A stretch of 64,000 nucleotides of DNA from Clostridiales bacterium (GTDB lineage: Bacteria > Bacillota > Clostridia > Peptostreptococcales > Anaerovoracaceae), in assembly GCA_015243575.1 (NCBI GenBank), contig CP042469.1:682001-746000 (forward strand), in the 5' to 3' direction. Shown here piece after piece: positions 1 through 9,000 of the stretch. The notes under the pieces were generated by a model, which saw only the letters and a list, made by a program, of their open reading frames with translations, had not been told where the DNA came from and did no database searches. How positions within the stretch are numbered: position 1 is the first letter of the stretch; every line of letters starts with the position of its first letter. A program made the position numbers and the translations under genes.

Positions 1-972
1 GCCGGTTGTTTGGAGACCTTACCGATGAATTATTCCCGGTATCTGGAAGGGAAAGGGATCAAATGCTGCGTCTTTAGTCCCTTAGTTCCGCTATTATCTC
101 CGAGGCTGAATAATCGGGATCACAGAAAAATCGCCGTGATTGACGGTCATACCGGTTTCGTGGGCGGAATCAATCTGGCAGACGAGTATATCAATCACAT
201 CGAAAAGCATGGCCATTGGAAGGATGCGGCCCTCATGATAAAGGGGGAAGCGGTTCGCAGCCTGACGGTGATGTTTCTTTCCATGTGGAGTTACCTCAGA
301 AATGAGCCAATTGATCCTGAAGCAGTGAATGCAGGATCTAGTTCAACGGTTGACTGTGAAGCGGCGGAAAATCCATATTTACAAGCGAAAAGCGATGTAC
401 CTGGCATCGAGGCTGCGCCTTTTGACGGGTATCTTTGCCCATTTGCAGACAGTCCGCTGGACGGGGAACCCGTGAGCCAGAATGTGTATTTAAACCTGAT
501 CAATAAAGCGGAGCAGTCCGTCTATATTACAACGCCGTACTTGATCATTGATCATGAAATGGTAAACGCTTTGTGCAATGCGGCAAAGTGCGGGGTCGAT
601 GTTCGGATCATAACACCTCACCAGGGCGACAAATGGTATGTCCACCCTGTGTCACAGTCATATTATTCAACCTTGATTGAAAGCGGTGTGAAAATTTATG
701 AGTACGAGCCTGGGTTTATTCACTCCAAAACCTTTGTTGTGGACGGTTGTTTCGGTGTTGTGGGGACCATCAATATGGACTATCGCAGTCTGTATTTACA
801 CTTTGAATGCGGGGTTTGGATGTACCAGTGCAGTTGTCTTGCGGATATGGTTAAAGACTTCGAGGATATTCTCGCGGTAGGCGTCGAAATTACTAAGGAG
901 GATTTGAAGCAGATCTCTTTGATGAAAAGGGCACTCATGTCATTGCTCAGAATCTTTTCACCTCTGATGTAG
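1..972 (+). CDS. cls: Cardiolipin synthase, C-terminal part (5' end outside window)
   Basis: Phospholipase D-superfamily cardiolipin synthase, a membrane enzyme that condenses phosphatidylglycerol into cardiolipin. The frame is open from base 1, so the gene is cut by the left edge; the missing part should hold the N-terminal membrane segments and the beginning of the first catalytic domain. Both HKD catalytic motifs are present: HRKIAVID (H41, K43, D48 counted from base 1) and HSKTFVVD (H241, K243, D248), each followed by the usual G-rich stretch. The family pattern around the first motif (NNRDHRKI, GGINLADEYIN, GHWKD) is intact. A bidirectional-looking terminator follows 70 bases after the stop. 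Identification is secure; only the true start is unknown. Confidence 0.95.
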   Translation, partial: AGCLETLPMNYSRYLEGKGIKCCVFSPLVPLLSPRLNNRDHRKIAVIDGHTGFVGGINLADEYINHIEKHGHWKDAALMIKGEAVRSLTVMFLSMWSYLRNEPIDPEAVNAGSSSTVDCEAAENPYLQAKSDVPGIEAAPFDGYLCPFADSPLDGEPVSQNVYLNLINKAEQSVYITTPYLIIDHEMVNALCNAAKCGVDVRIITPHQGDKWYVHPVSQSYYSTLIESGVKIYEYEPGFIHSKTFVVDGCFGVVGTINMDYRSLYLHFECGVWMYQCSCLADMVKDFEDILAVGVEITKEDLKQISLMKRALMSLLRIFSPLM

Positions 973-1041
973 GGATATTACTCTCACGGTCAAGGATGAG
1001 GGGAATCGGAGTGGCGGTTAGTCGTAATAGGGGATAAAAAG

Positions 1042-1089
1042 GGCCGCTTCTTTCTCAATCAGAGGAAAGAAACGGCCTTGTTATTTTTA
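1042..1089 (+). terminator. Intrinsic terminator, apparently bidirectional, of cls
   Basis: The arms GGCCGCTTCTTTC and GAAAGAAACGGCC (1042-1077, one mismatch) close a short loop and are followed on the plus strand by TTGTTATTTTTATT. On the minus strand the same stem is followed by CCTTTTTATCCC, so it could also stop leftward transcription. The insertion sequence at 1092 entered the plus-strand T tract. Before that insertion the stem would have lain only about 25 bases past the gpmI stop codon and probably served both convergent genes. Confidence 0.85.
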
Positions 1090-1091
1090 TT
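1084..1091. repeat. Target-site duplication, left copy
   Basis: TTTTTATT, identical to 2599-2606. It lies in the T tract of the cls terminator. Confidence 0.9.
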
Positions 1092-2598
1092 GGCTCTATG
1101 TCAAATGTTGTGGTAGAGCTCTCAAGTAAAATAAAAAATAAGTAAAAATGTGTTTCAATCCAGCGAAGGTCAATCCATCGCTGGATTGTTTTATGGGAAC
1201 TAGTTGGTAAGGGCATAACAAAACAAGCCATATTGTAGGTAGGCCAGGAATTGGAACAGTCGAAATGATTCATTTTAATCAGGCTGCCATCATATGAAGG
1301 ATTCGATTGCGAAAGCGGCTAAAATTTCGGACTCCGTAACAGTTTCGCTTCAAGACTTTGATCCGATTATTGCAGCCTTCCGTAAATCCGTTTGTATATC
1401 CCAGGCTAAAGGCTCGGAGTATGTAGGGCTGCCATTTGTTGATGATATCAAAGCATTTCTGAAACTCCTCTAGTTTTGCAACTCCTGCACATAGATTCCA
1501 GTTACTCAGATTCTTTTTTGCTTCGTAGATATCTTTGCTGTCCATAAATACATAAAAGTTTTCTTTCAACCAGTACGCTTTGCGGAGTTTCTCGGATACC
1601 GCCAGCATATTTTCAAGCTGCTGGCACTGCTCTTCGTTGAGCTTTTCCTGCCGAGATAGAAGTAGCCAGCGGCTTTTCTTGAAGTATTTACGTCGTTCAT
1701 CACTGAATTTCTTTTGCTCGGATTTTCTCACGTTTTCTAGCGCCCATGTCACATACCGGCAAACGTGGAACTTGTCCGTGATTACACTGGCCTCTGGAAA
1801 ACAGAGCGTCATAACATCTCGGAATTGAAGGCTCATATCCATCACTAGATATTGAACCTGTTTGCGCTTTTCCAGAGGAAACTGAAGGAAGTAGGCGATC
1901 AAATCATCGCTTTTCTTGGAAGGAAGAATATCTAGGACCTTATGCTTTACAGGATCAGTGAGAATGCACTGAAATTTGCGCCCACCTGCGTTCCCTTGAA
2001 TTCATCGATAGAAAGAACCCTTGGCAACTTTGGAAGCGGATATGATACTCTATCGAAGATTCTTATCGCTGTTCCAGTAGAAATGCCGTTCCTTTTTGCG
2101 ATAGATGCAGTGGATTGTTCACAGCTGTAATCATGCAATACTTTAGAGGTTAGTCGTTTTGTATTCCGCTGATATCGTGCAAGAAACGATAACCTTTCCT
2201 GAAAGACAGTTCCACAGTGAGGGCAGTAATATCTGCGCTTTCGCACATGGAGCAGGCAGTGCAGCCCTTGTAACGGCAGGTCCTTTACAAGCTGTTCGCG
2301 GTAGGAATGCGTTCTCTTCGTTCCATGACGGCAGACCGGGCAAACCTGCATCTGAAGTCTAGATTCCAGCCACACATGAATCTGATTGTTAAAATTCTCG
2401 ACTCTGGTTACAATTACATCTTTTAATCCCAGCAAGTCTGCTGTACAATTTGGGTAGAGCATAAGCTAATCTCCTTTCGAAATGGTGTGTGGTAACTTCA
2501 TTCTACTTGAGATCTGCTTTATGCTCTATCTTTTTTGCAAAAAACAAAATGCTGTGGCATTTTAATTTCTAAAACACCACAACATTTATTATAGAGCC
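1092..2598 (-). mobile_element. Complete ISL3-family insertion sequence, 1507 bp
   Basis: The element is bounded by imperfect 23-bp terminal inverted repeats (1092-1114 and 2576-2598): GGCTCTAT, three mismatched bases, then AAATGTTGTGGT. It is flanked on both sides by the same 8 bases, TTTTTATT (1084-1091 and 2599-2606), the 8-bp target duplication expected of ISL3. It holds one transposase gene on the minus strand, disrupted by a frameshift. The perfect target duplication suggests a fairly recent insertion. It sits between the cls terminator and the gpmI stop codon, and the duplication includes two bases of that stop codon. Confidence 0.95.
1279..2462 (-). pseudogene. ISL3-family transposase, single frameshift
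   Basis: A DDE transposase of the ISL3 family, split into two frames. The N-terminal part (2462 down to about 1993) starts MLYPNCTADLLGLKD and carries the family's zinc-finger cysteines (CPVC, CPHC) and a helix-turn-helix. The C-terminal part (about 1993 down to 1279) contains VMDMS, ITDKFHVCRY and GYTNGFTEGCNNRIK, which hold the later catalytic residues. The frame breaks at FKG: rereading one base back gives FKGNAGGRKFQCILTDP, the family sequence, so one G appears lost from a G run (plus-strand CCC at 1993-1995). With the base restored the protein would be 394 aa, a normal length. RBS AAGGAGA precedes the start. No canonical slippery heptamer is present, so I read it as inactivated rather than programmed frameshifting. 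Confidence 0.9.
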
Positions 2599-2606
2599 TT
2601 TTTATT
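2599..2606. repeat. Target-site duplication, right copy
   Basis: TTTTTATT, identical to 1084-1091. Its last two bases are part of the gpmI stop codon (TAA on the minus strand, 2605-2607). Confidence 0.9.
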
Positions 2607-4152
2607 ACGATTCGCGAACCAGAAGACTTCTTCCTGTCATTTCAACAGGTTTTTCGATGTTCATCAGATCCAGCAGGGTTGGAGCGATGTCAGCGAGTAC
2701 GCCGCCTTCCCTTAAGGCTACAGGTTCATTTGCAATGACCAGCAGGGGTACGGGATTGAGAGAATGGGCTGTTACGATATTGCCCTCCTCATCAAGCATA
2801 CAGTCAGCATTGCCGTGATCCGCGGTCATGATTACCTGACCTCCTTTGGCAAGCACTGCGTCGATTACCTTTGGAACACATTCATTCAGTGTTTCAATGG
2901 CCTTGATGGTTGCAGGGATATTGCCAGTGTGGCCTACCATATCGGGATTGGCAAAGTTTAATATGATGACATCGAAATCACTTTCTTCAATCTGCTCCAC
3001 AATTTTTTCAGTGACGAGATAAGCACTCATTTCAGGCTGCAAGTCATAGGTGGCAACCTTAGGTGAAGCGATCAGGATGCGTTCTTCCCCGTTATTAGGG
3101 GCTTCTACACCGCCGTTAAAGAAGAAGGTTACATGGGCATATTTTTCTGTTTCAGCGATTCGAAGCTGTCTGAGATCAAGCTGAGACAGGTATTCTCCAA
3201 GGGTGTTTTTCAGAGACTGGGGAGGGAAGGCTACCTTAACATTCGGCATTTCAGCATCGTATTGTGTCATGCAGACATAGGATAAGTTTTCGATTGTCTT
3301 TGCGCGCTCAAAGCCGTTGAAGCCCTTGTCTACGAAGCATCTTGTGATCTCCCTTGCACGGTCCGGTCTAAAATTGAACATGATGATGGAGTCATTGTCA
3401 TTGACGGTCACAGGAGTATCATCCGCACCGCAGATCAAAGTAGGCAGAACGAATTCGTCATTCTGGGCTCTGCCATAGGAAGCCTGCAGACCTGCAGAAG
3501 CACTTTCCGCTTTTTCGCCGATTCCAAGGGTCATGGCATCATAGAATTTCTGAACCCGTTCCCAACGATTGTCACGATCCATTCCGTAATATCTTCCGGA
3601 GATCAGCGCGATTTTTCCGAGACCGGCTTTTGCAAGATATTCTTCCAGCATTTCAAAATAGACCTCAGCACTTTGCGGCGGAACATCTCTTCCGTCAAGA
3701 AGCGCGTGTACGTAAACCTTGGTCAGGCCTTTCTGCTTTGCCATATCGATCAGCGCATATAAATGAGTGATGTGGCTGTGTACTCCGCCGTCTGAGAGAA
3801 GGCCCAACAGGTGAAGTGCAGAGTCGTTTTCCAGAACATGATCCATGGCGGCTTCTAAAGCAGCGTTATGGAAGAACAGACCTTCCTGAATCTCTTTCGT
3901 AATTTTGGTGAGTTCCTGATATACGATACGGCCTGCGCCGATATTGAGATGTCCTACCTCAGAATTTCCCATCTGACCTTCCGGAAGTCCGACATTAAGT
4001 CCGCTGGCTCCGACGGTGGTATTGGGATATTTACTGAATAAAGCATCCAGATTCTCTTTATGTGACTGATTTATTGCATTTCCTGCGTAGTCGATTCCCG
4101 CGCCGTAACCATCCAGGATCATTAATAAGTTCGGTTTTGCCTTTAATTGCAT
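2605..4152 (-). CDS. gpmI: 2,3-bisphosphoglycerate-independent phosphoglycerate mutase
   Basis: Cytoplasmic Mn-dependent glycolytic enzyme interconverting 3- and 2-phosphoglycerate. At 515 aa it has the usual length. It shows the alkaline phosphatase-superfamily metal sites: LDGYG (D14), QMGNSEVGHLNIGAGR with nucleophile S64, and late ligands in NPDMVGHTG and TADHGNAD. The start at 4152 is chosen because AAAGGAG lies 7 bases upstream and MQLKAKPNLLMILDG fits family N-termini; an upstream in-frame TTG has no such site. The gene stands alone and converges on cls. Its stop codon abuts the ISL3 element, which separates it from its probable terminator. Confidence 0.96.
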   Translation of the reverse strand: MQLKAKPNLLMILDGYGAGIDYAGNAINQSHKENLDALFSKYPNTTVGASGLNVGLPEGQMGNSEVGHLNIGAGRIVYQELTKITKEIQEGLFFHNAALEAAMDHVLENDSALHLLGLLSDGGVHSHITHLYALIDMAKQKGLTKVYVHALLDGRDVPPQSAEVYFEMLEEYLAKAGLGKIALISGRYYGMDRDNRWERVQKFYDAMTLGIGEKAESASAGLQASYGRAQNDEFVLPTLICGADDTPVTVNDNDSIIMFNFRPDRAREITRCFVDKGFNGFERAKTIENLSYVCMTQYDAEMPNVKVAFPPQSLKNTLGEYLSQLDLRQLRIAETEKYAHVTFFFNGGVEAPNNGEERILIASPKVATYDLQPEMSAYLVTEKIVEQIEESDFDVIILNFANPDMVGHTGNIPATIKAIETLNECVPKVIDAVLAKGGQVIMTADHGNADCMLDEEGNIVTAHSLNPVPLLVIANEPVALREGGVLADIAPTLLDLMNIEKPVEMTGRSLLVRES

Positions 4153-4281
4153 GTTGTTCTCCTTTATTCTTTCTTTATATGTAATGTATGGAATTATTAT
4201 ATCCGATGTATCCAACAATTCTCCAAAAACTGATCTGTTTTTTATTAATTTTTATTATAGCAAAATTAAAATATAAAATAT

Positions 4282-4310
4282 ATAGAACTGATCAAAAATT
4301 TTGGTATAAT
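4282..4310 (+). promoter_or_regulatory. Candidate promoter of the flippase gene
   Basis: A perfect -10 box, TATAAT (4305-4310), lies 37 bases before the start codon. The -35 region (around 4282-4287, ATAGAA) is weak. It lies in an A+T-rich divergent spacer with gpmI. Confidence 0.5.
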
Positions 4311-4347
4311 AGATGTGTATTTCAAAAAGGCAAGTTGGGGAGGGATT

Positions 4348-5949
4348 ATGAGTAAAAAGACGTTTTTAAGGGGAGCAGCAATTTTAGGAATCGCAGGACT
4401 TTTGGTACAGGTGATGGGTGCAATTTTTAGGATTCCCCTTGGCAATATCATCGGCGATGAGGGGATGGGTTATTATCAGACCGCATATCCGATCTATGTA
4501 TTTCTGCTCGTATTTTCTACAAATGGAGCACCTGCTGCCATCTCTAAAATGACTTCTGAGCGCGTTGCTTTGGGGAAGCAATCGGAGGCTCACAGAGTCT
4601 TTAAACTATCGTTCGTTCTGATGTTCGCACTTGGAATTGTGGCCTTTGGGGTCTTTTTCTTTGGTGCGGAAGCCATTGTGAATGCTTTGAAAAATCCGGG
4701 AGCATACTACGCCATGATTTCCATCGCACCGGCCTTGCTCTTCGTGCCGCTTATGTCGGTATACCGCGGGTATTTTCAAGGGCTGCAGCAGATGGAACCC
4801 ACAGCAGTTTCACAGCTTATAGAACAGGCAGTGAGAGTTGCCGTCGGTCTTAGCTTGGCGATTGTTCTGGTTCCAAAAGGCATCGAATACGCTGCAGCGG
4901 GAGCGACCATCGGGACAAGCATCGGGCCCATTGCAGGCGTTGCTATGCTGGCGGTCATTTATCTTTTAAAGAGAAAAAAATTAAGAAAAGAAATTGAAGA
5001 ATGCAAAGAGGTAGAAAAAGAAAGCGCCGGAAAAATCATTGGTACACTCGCAGCCATTGCGGTGCCCATTACCATCGGCGTTTCCATTCTGCCCATTATG
5101 AATATTGTTGATGTAGCCATTGTAATGAGAAGGCTTCAGGAAATCGGATTTGGCATCAAGGAAACCAATGCATTGTATGGTCAGCTCACAGGGATGGCAG
5201 GACCGGTAATCAATATCCCCATGGCGCTGGCTTTGAGTATTGCTTTGAGTATGGTACCTGCAATTGCAGCAGCAAACAGTGTCAAGGATACTGCTTTTCT
5301 GGACATGAACGTACGGCTGGGACTTAGGACTGCTATGATCATCGGAGTTCCTTGCACCTTTGGATTGATGGCTCTGGCAGAACCAATCATGCTTCTGATC
5401 TATCCAATGCAGGCTGCCAGCGCATCCAGTGCTGCACCGTGCCTGTTTATTCTGGCCATTGGTATTGTATTTCTATCGATCGCTCAGACCATGGCGGGAA
5501 TCCTTCAAGGACTCAGCAAGCCTTATGTGGCTGTGGCAACCCTTGCAGTCGGTGTTGTGGTGAAAGCAGTAACGACCTATATTTTTACCGGTATTCCAAG
5601 CCTGAATGTGCAGGGAGCTGCCATTGGAAGTTCCATTGCATACGGCGTCATTGGTGTGCTGAATTTTGCAGCGGTAAAGAGATATACCGGTACCCGGTTT
5701 GATATGAATTTATCTGTGTGGAAGCCCCTGTTTTCAGGAATTGTAATGGGCATTGTTGTACTTGCTATATACTATGCGGGAAGAAGCTTTATCGGCAACA
5801 GTCTTTCAACAGTGTTATCCATCGGAGCCGGTGCGGCGGTATACGGAATCATGCTGCTGAAAACAAAGGCCATTGAAACACATGAAATTAAACTGCTGCC
5901 CAAAGGTGATAAGCTGGAGCGACTTTTGGTCAAATTAAGGTTAATCTAG
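4348..5949 (+). CDS. SpoVB/MurJ-type polysaccharide (lipid II) flippase family protein
   Basis: Polytopic inner-membrane protein of the MOP/MATE-like polysaccharide biosynthesis superfamily (SpoVB/YtgP group), whose members flip undecaprenyl-linked precursors such as lipid II across the membrane. It is 533 aa with about 14 hydrophobic segments. It has the typical N-terminus (FLRGAAILGIAGLLVQVMG, then RIPLGNIIGDEGMGYYQTAYPIY) and the conserved region with NGAPAAISKM. The start at 4348 follows GGGGAGGGATT; an upstream TTG-type extension lacks an RBS. A TATAAT promoter lies just upstream and addA follows after 98 bases. Which paralogue it is (peptidoglycan MurJ versus sporulation SpoVB) cannot be decided from sequence alone. 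Confidence 0.85.
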   Translation: MSKKTFLRGAAILGIAGLLVQVMGAIFRIPLGNIIGDEGMGYYQTAYPIYVFLLVFSTNGAPAAISKMTSERVALGKQSEAHRVFKLSFVLMFALGIVAFGVFFFGAEAIVNALKNPGAYYAMISIAPALLFVPLMSVYRGYFQGLQQMEPTAVSQLIEQAVRVAVGLSLAIVLVPKGIEYAAAGATIGTSIGPIAGVAMLAVIYLLKRKKLRKEIEECKEVEKESAGKIIGTLAAIAVPITIGVSILPIMNIVDVAIVMRRLQEIGFGIKETNALYGQLTGMAGPVINIPMALALSIALSMVPAIAAANSVKDTAFLDMNVRLGLRTAMIIGVPCTFGLMALAEPIMLLIYPMQAASASSAAPCLFILAIGIVFLSIAQTMAGILQGLSKPYVAVATLAVGVVVKAVTTYIFTGIPSLNVQGAAIGSSIAYGVIGVLNFAAVKRYTGTRFDMNLSVWKPLFSGIVMGIVVLAIYYAGRSFIGNSLSTVLSIGAGAAVYGIMLLKTKAIETHEIKLLPKGDKLERLLVKLRLI

Positions 5950-5978
5950 TATAACCAGCACTCTCGGAAAAATATTCT

Positions 5979-6004
5979 GCACCAAACATTAATGTATTTG
6001 GTGC
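5979..6004. repeat. Hairpin between the flippase gene and addA
   Basis: GCACCAAA and TTTGGTGC form a perfect 8-bp stem around a 10-base loop. There is no T tract after it, so it is more likely an mRNA processing or stability structure than a strong terminator. Confidence 0.5.
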
Positions 6005-6047
6005 GGGATATACTGGATGTATGAATAGATACAATTGGTGATCGTGT

Positions 6048-9000
6048 ATGAAATGGACAAAAGAACAGCAGGAAGCAATCGAAATCAGAAATAAAAATAT
6101 TCTGGTATCTGCGGCGGCAGGCTCCGGAAAAACTGCTGTTTTGGTAGAGCGGATCAAGCAGCTGATTCTTGGAGATCAGACGGCCCTGGATCGCATGCTG
6201 ATTGTAACCTTCAGCAACGCGGCGGCCTCAGAAATGCGGGAAAAGATCGTAACCGCCATCTCTGCTGAGCTGGAAGAAACTTCGAAAGAGCAATCAGCCG
6301 CTTCCAAGGCGGCCTTTTTGCGAGAGCAGTTGAATCTGATTCACAGAGCAAATATCAGCACCTTTCATGCCTTCGCAATGGAAGTGATCCGGCGATACTT
6401 TTATTTGATTGACATTGAACCAAATTTTAAAATATGTGATGAAGCACAGAAAACAATCCTGCAGGCAGAGGCAATGGAGCAGTTGTTCAGCAACCGATTC
6501 GAGGCCTCCAGTCAGGATTTTCTTCAGTTTTTGAATCAATTTGCCTCTACAAAAAGCGACAATGGGGTCAAGGACATGATCTATGAAGCCCACAGCTTCA
6601 TCCAGAGTATTCCCGACTCCTTTTCGTGGCTCAGGGCAAAGGCGGAAGAACTGTGTGTCAGCAGGGAGCGCTTTGAGGAAAGTGCAGCGTTTGCAGAGAT
6701 CAGAAAAGATATCAAACGGAATCTCACTCTGGCGGAGGGATGCTTCCTCAGAGCAGGAGAGCTGATCGAAACACAGGGAGTCTCAAGTCTTGTACCCAAA
6801 AATAAGCTGGAATTAGGCTCCATTGCCGAGCTTTGTGAGCATTTTGAGACCCTGTCCTTTGATGAATTCGGCATTTTGATTTCGGGAACGAAATTTCAGA
6901 CGTACACGGCAGCAAAGGCAGAAAAAGAAAGCTATGAGGAGATTAAGGAGGCGGTATCAGCACTTCGGGATCAGGGAAAATCCCTGGTGAAAAAGCTGAT
7001 TTCTCAATATTTTGCAAGACCGCTGGAATCCTTTACAGAAGACCTTGCCAAAACCTGCGATGACGCCCGCTTTTTATGCGGTCTGGTAGAAGAATTCGAC
7101 AGCCTTTATAAAGAGCGAAAACGGAAAAAGAGTCTGATTGACTTCAACGACATAGAACATTATGCCCTGGCGGTGCTCTCTAGAGAGGAAGCAGCCGCCG
7201 AGTACCGGCAGAAGTTTGATTACATATTCATCGACGAGTATCAGGACAGCAATATTGTGCAGGAAACCCTCATCGGAAAGATCAAGAGGGACAACAATCT
7301 GTTCATGGTGGGAGATGTCAAACAGAGCATCTATAAATTCAGGCTAGCAGAGCCGGAGATTTTTATCGGCAAGTATGAGGCTTTTAAGACCGCTGAAAAC
7401 GAAACAGATATCAAACTGGATTTGAATAAGAATTTCAGAAGCAAGAAAAACATCATCGCATCAGTCAACGATATCTTCCGGCAGATTATGAGCAAGGATC
7501 TTGCTGGTCTGGAATACGACGATGCAGCGGCGCTGTATCAGGGCAGCCCTTATGATGGGGATCTCAATTACCCGGTCGACCTCTATCTCGTAGACGAAAG
7601 CCAGGTTGATGATGGATCTCTGGATGAGGAAATCCGGGAGATGAAGAAAGCGGAAATTGAGGCATATGCAGCGGCACAGATCATCAGTGAAGCAAAGGGC
7701 AGCTTGATCTATGATGGAAAAAAAGGGATTGAGAGGCCCCTGGAAAACAGGGATATCGTCATCCTGCTTCGCGGTGCCAAAGGGTATGCGGATATCTATT
7801 ATGAAGCGTTGCTGCAGGAGGGGATTCCGTCTTTTATCGATACCAGCGACGGTTATTTTGATACGATGGAGATCGAGGTTTTTCTAAATCTCCTTAGAGT
7901 GATCGACAATGGAAAGCAGGATATTCCACTTTTAAGCATTTTGAGGTCTCCGGTCTTTGGCTTCACCATGGAAGAGCTGATCTTGATCCGGCTTTGCAAT
8001 AAAAAGGGTGCTTACCATCAGGTATTCCGGGAATTTGCGGCCTTCGGTGAGCAATATGAATCCTGGAGTGAGGCTGCCAATGTGTCGGAGCCGGAAGCGC
8101 TTTCCCTTGCGAAAAAATGCAAAGAAGCGGTGGATCGGATCAAGAGCTGGAAGCAGCAGGCAACCTTTATGCCGCTGGAAGACTTCCTATGGATGCTGAT
8201 TCGGGAGACCGGATATTATGAATACATCGGCGGAATTCCAGGAGGAGGCCAGAGACAGGCAAATCTTCGGGCGCTGGTGGATAAGGCGGTTCAGTTTCAG
8301 AGCAGCCAAATTAAGGGGCTATTCAGCTTTATCAATTATATCGAAGCCATACGAAAACGAAAAGTGCCCATGGGACAGGTGAAGCTGCTGGGCGAGAATG
8401 ATGATGTAGTCAGGATCATGACGATCCATAAGAGCAAGGGCCTGGAGTTTCCAATGGTTCTCACTGGGGGACTGGGAAAGCGTTTCAACAGAGACAGCGA
8501 CACCTATCAAATCAGTCTCCACAAGGACATCGGCCTTGGGCTTCGCTATGTGGACAAAGAGAATTCCTGTTATAAGAAGACGATCATCCAAACAGTGATC
8601 GATCAGAGAAAGCGAAGGGAGAGCCTGGCGGAAGAACTGCGTATCCTTTACGTTGCTTTCACAAGAGCCATGGATAAGCTGGTACTGCTGGGAACGGTCA
8701 AGGATCTGGAGACTGCGATGGATGCTTACGACCTGAAAGGCACTGATTTTTCTGGCGCAAGATCCTATCTTGATTTTCTAGTGCCTGCACTTCCCCAGTC
8801 GAAGATCAATCTCTGCACCATGAACCGCGGAGATATCAGTTTGAAAAAGGTGGAATCAGGACAGCAAAAGGAAGCGATACGGAAATGGATTCTAGGCGAG
8901 CGGGAGATCGTAAATGACCAGACTGTCAAGGAAGAGAGCGCCAGTCAGTCTGGTGATGATAAGAAAATCAATCAGTCTGGAGCTGAGGAGAAAATCAGTC

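Noticed and set aside
1993-1995. Programmed -1 frameshift in the ISL3 transposase
   Set aside because: The family is not known for programmed shifting, and the site (CAAGGGAAC) is not a slippery X-XXY-YYZ heptamer. A lost G explains it better.
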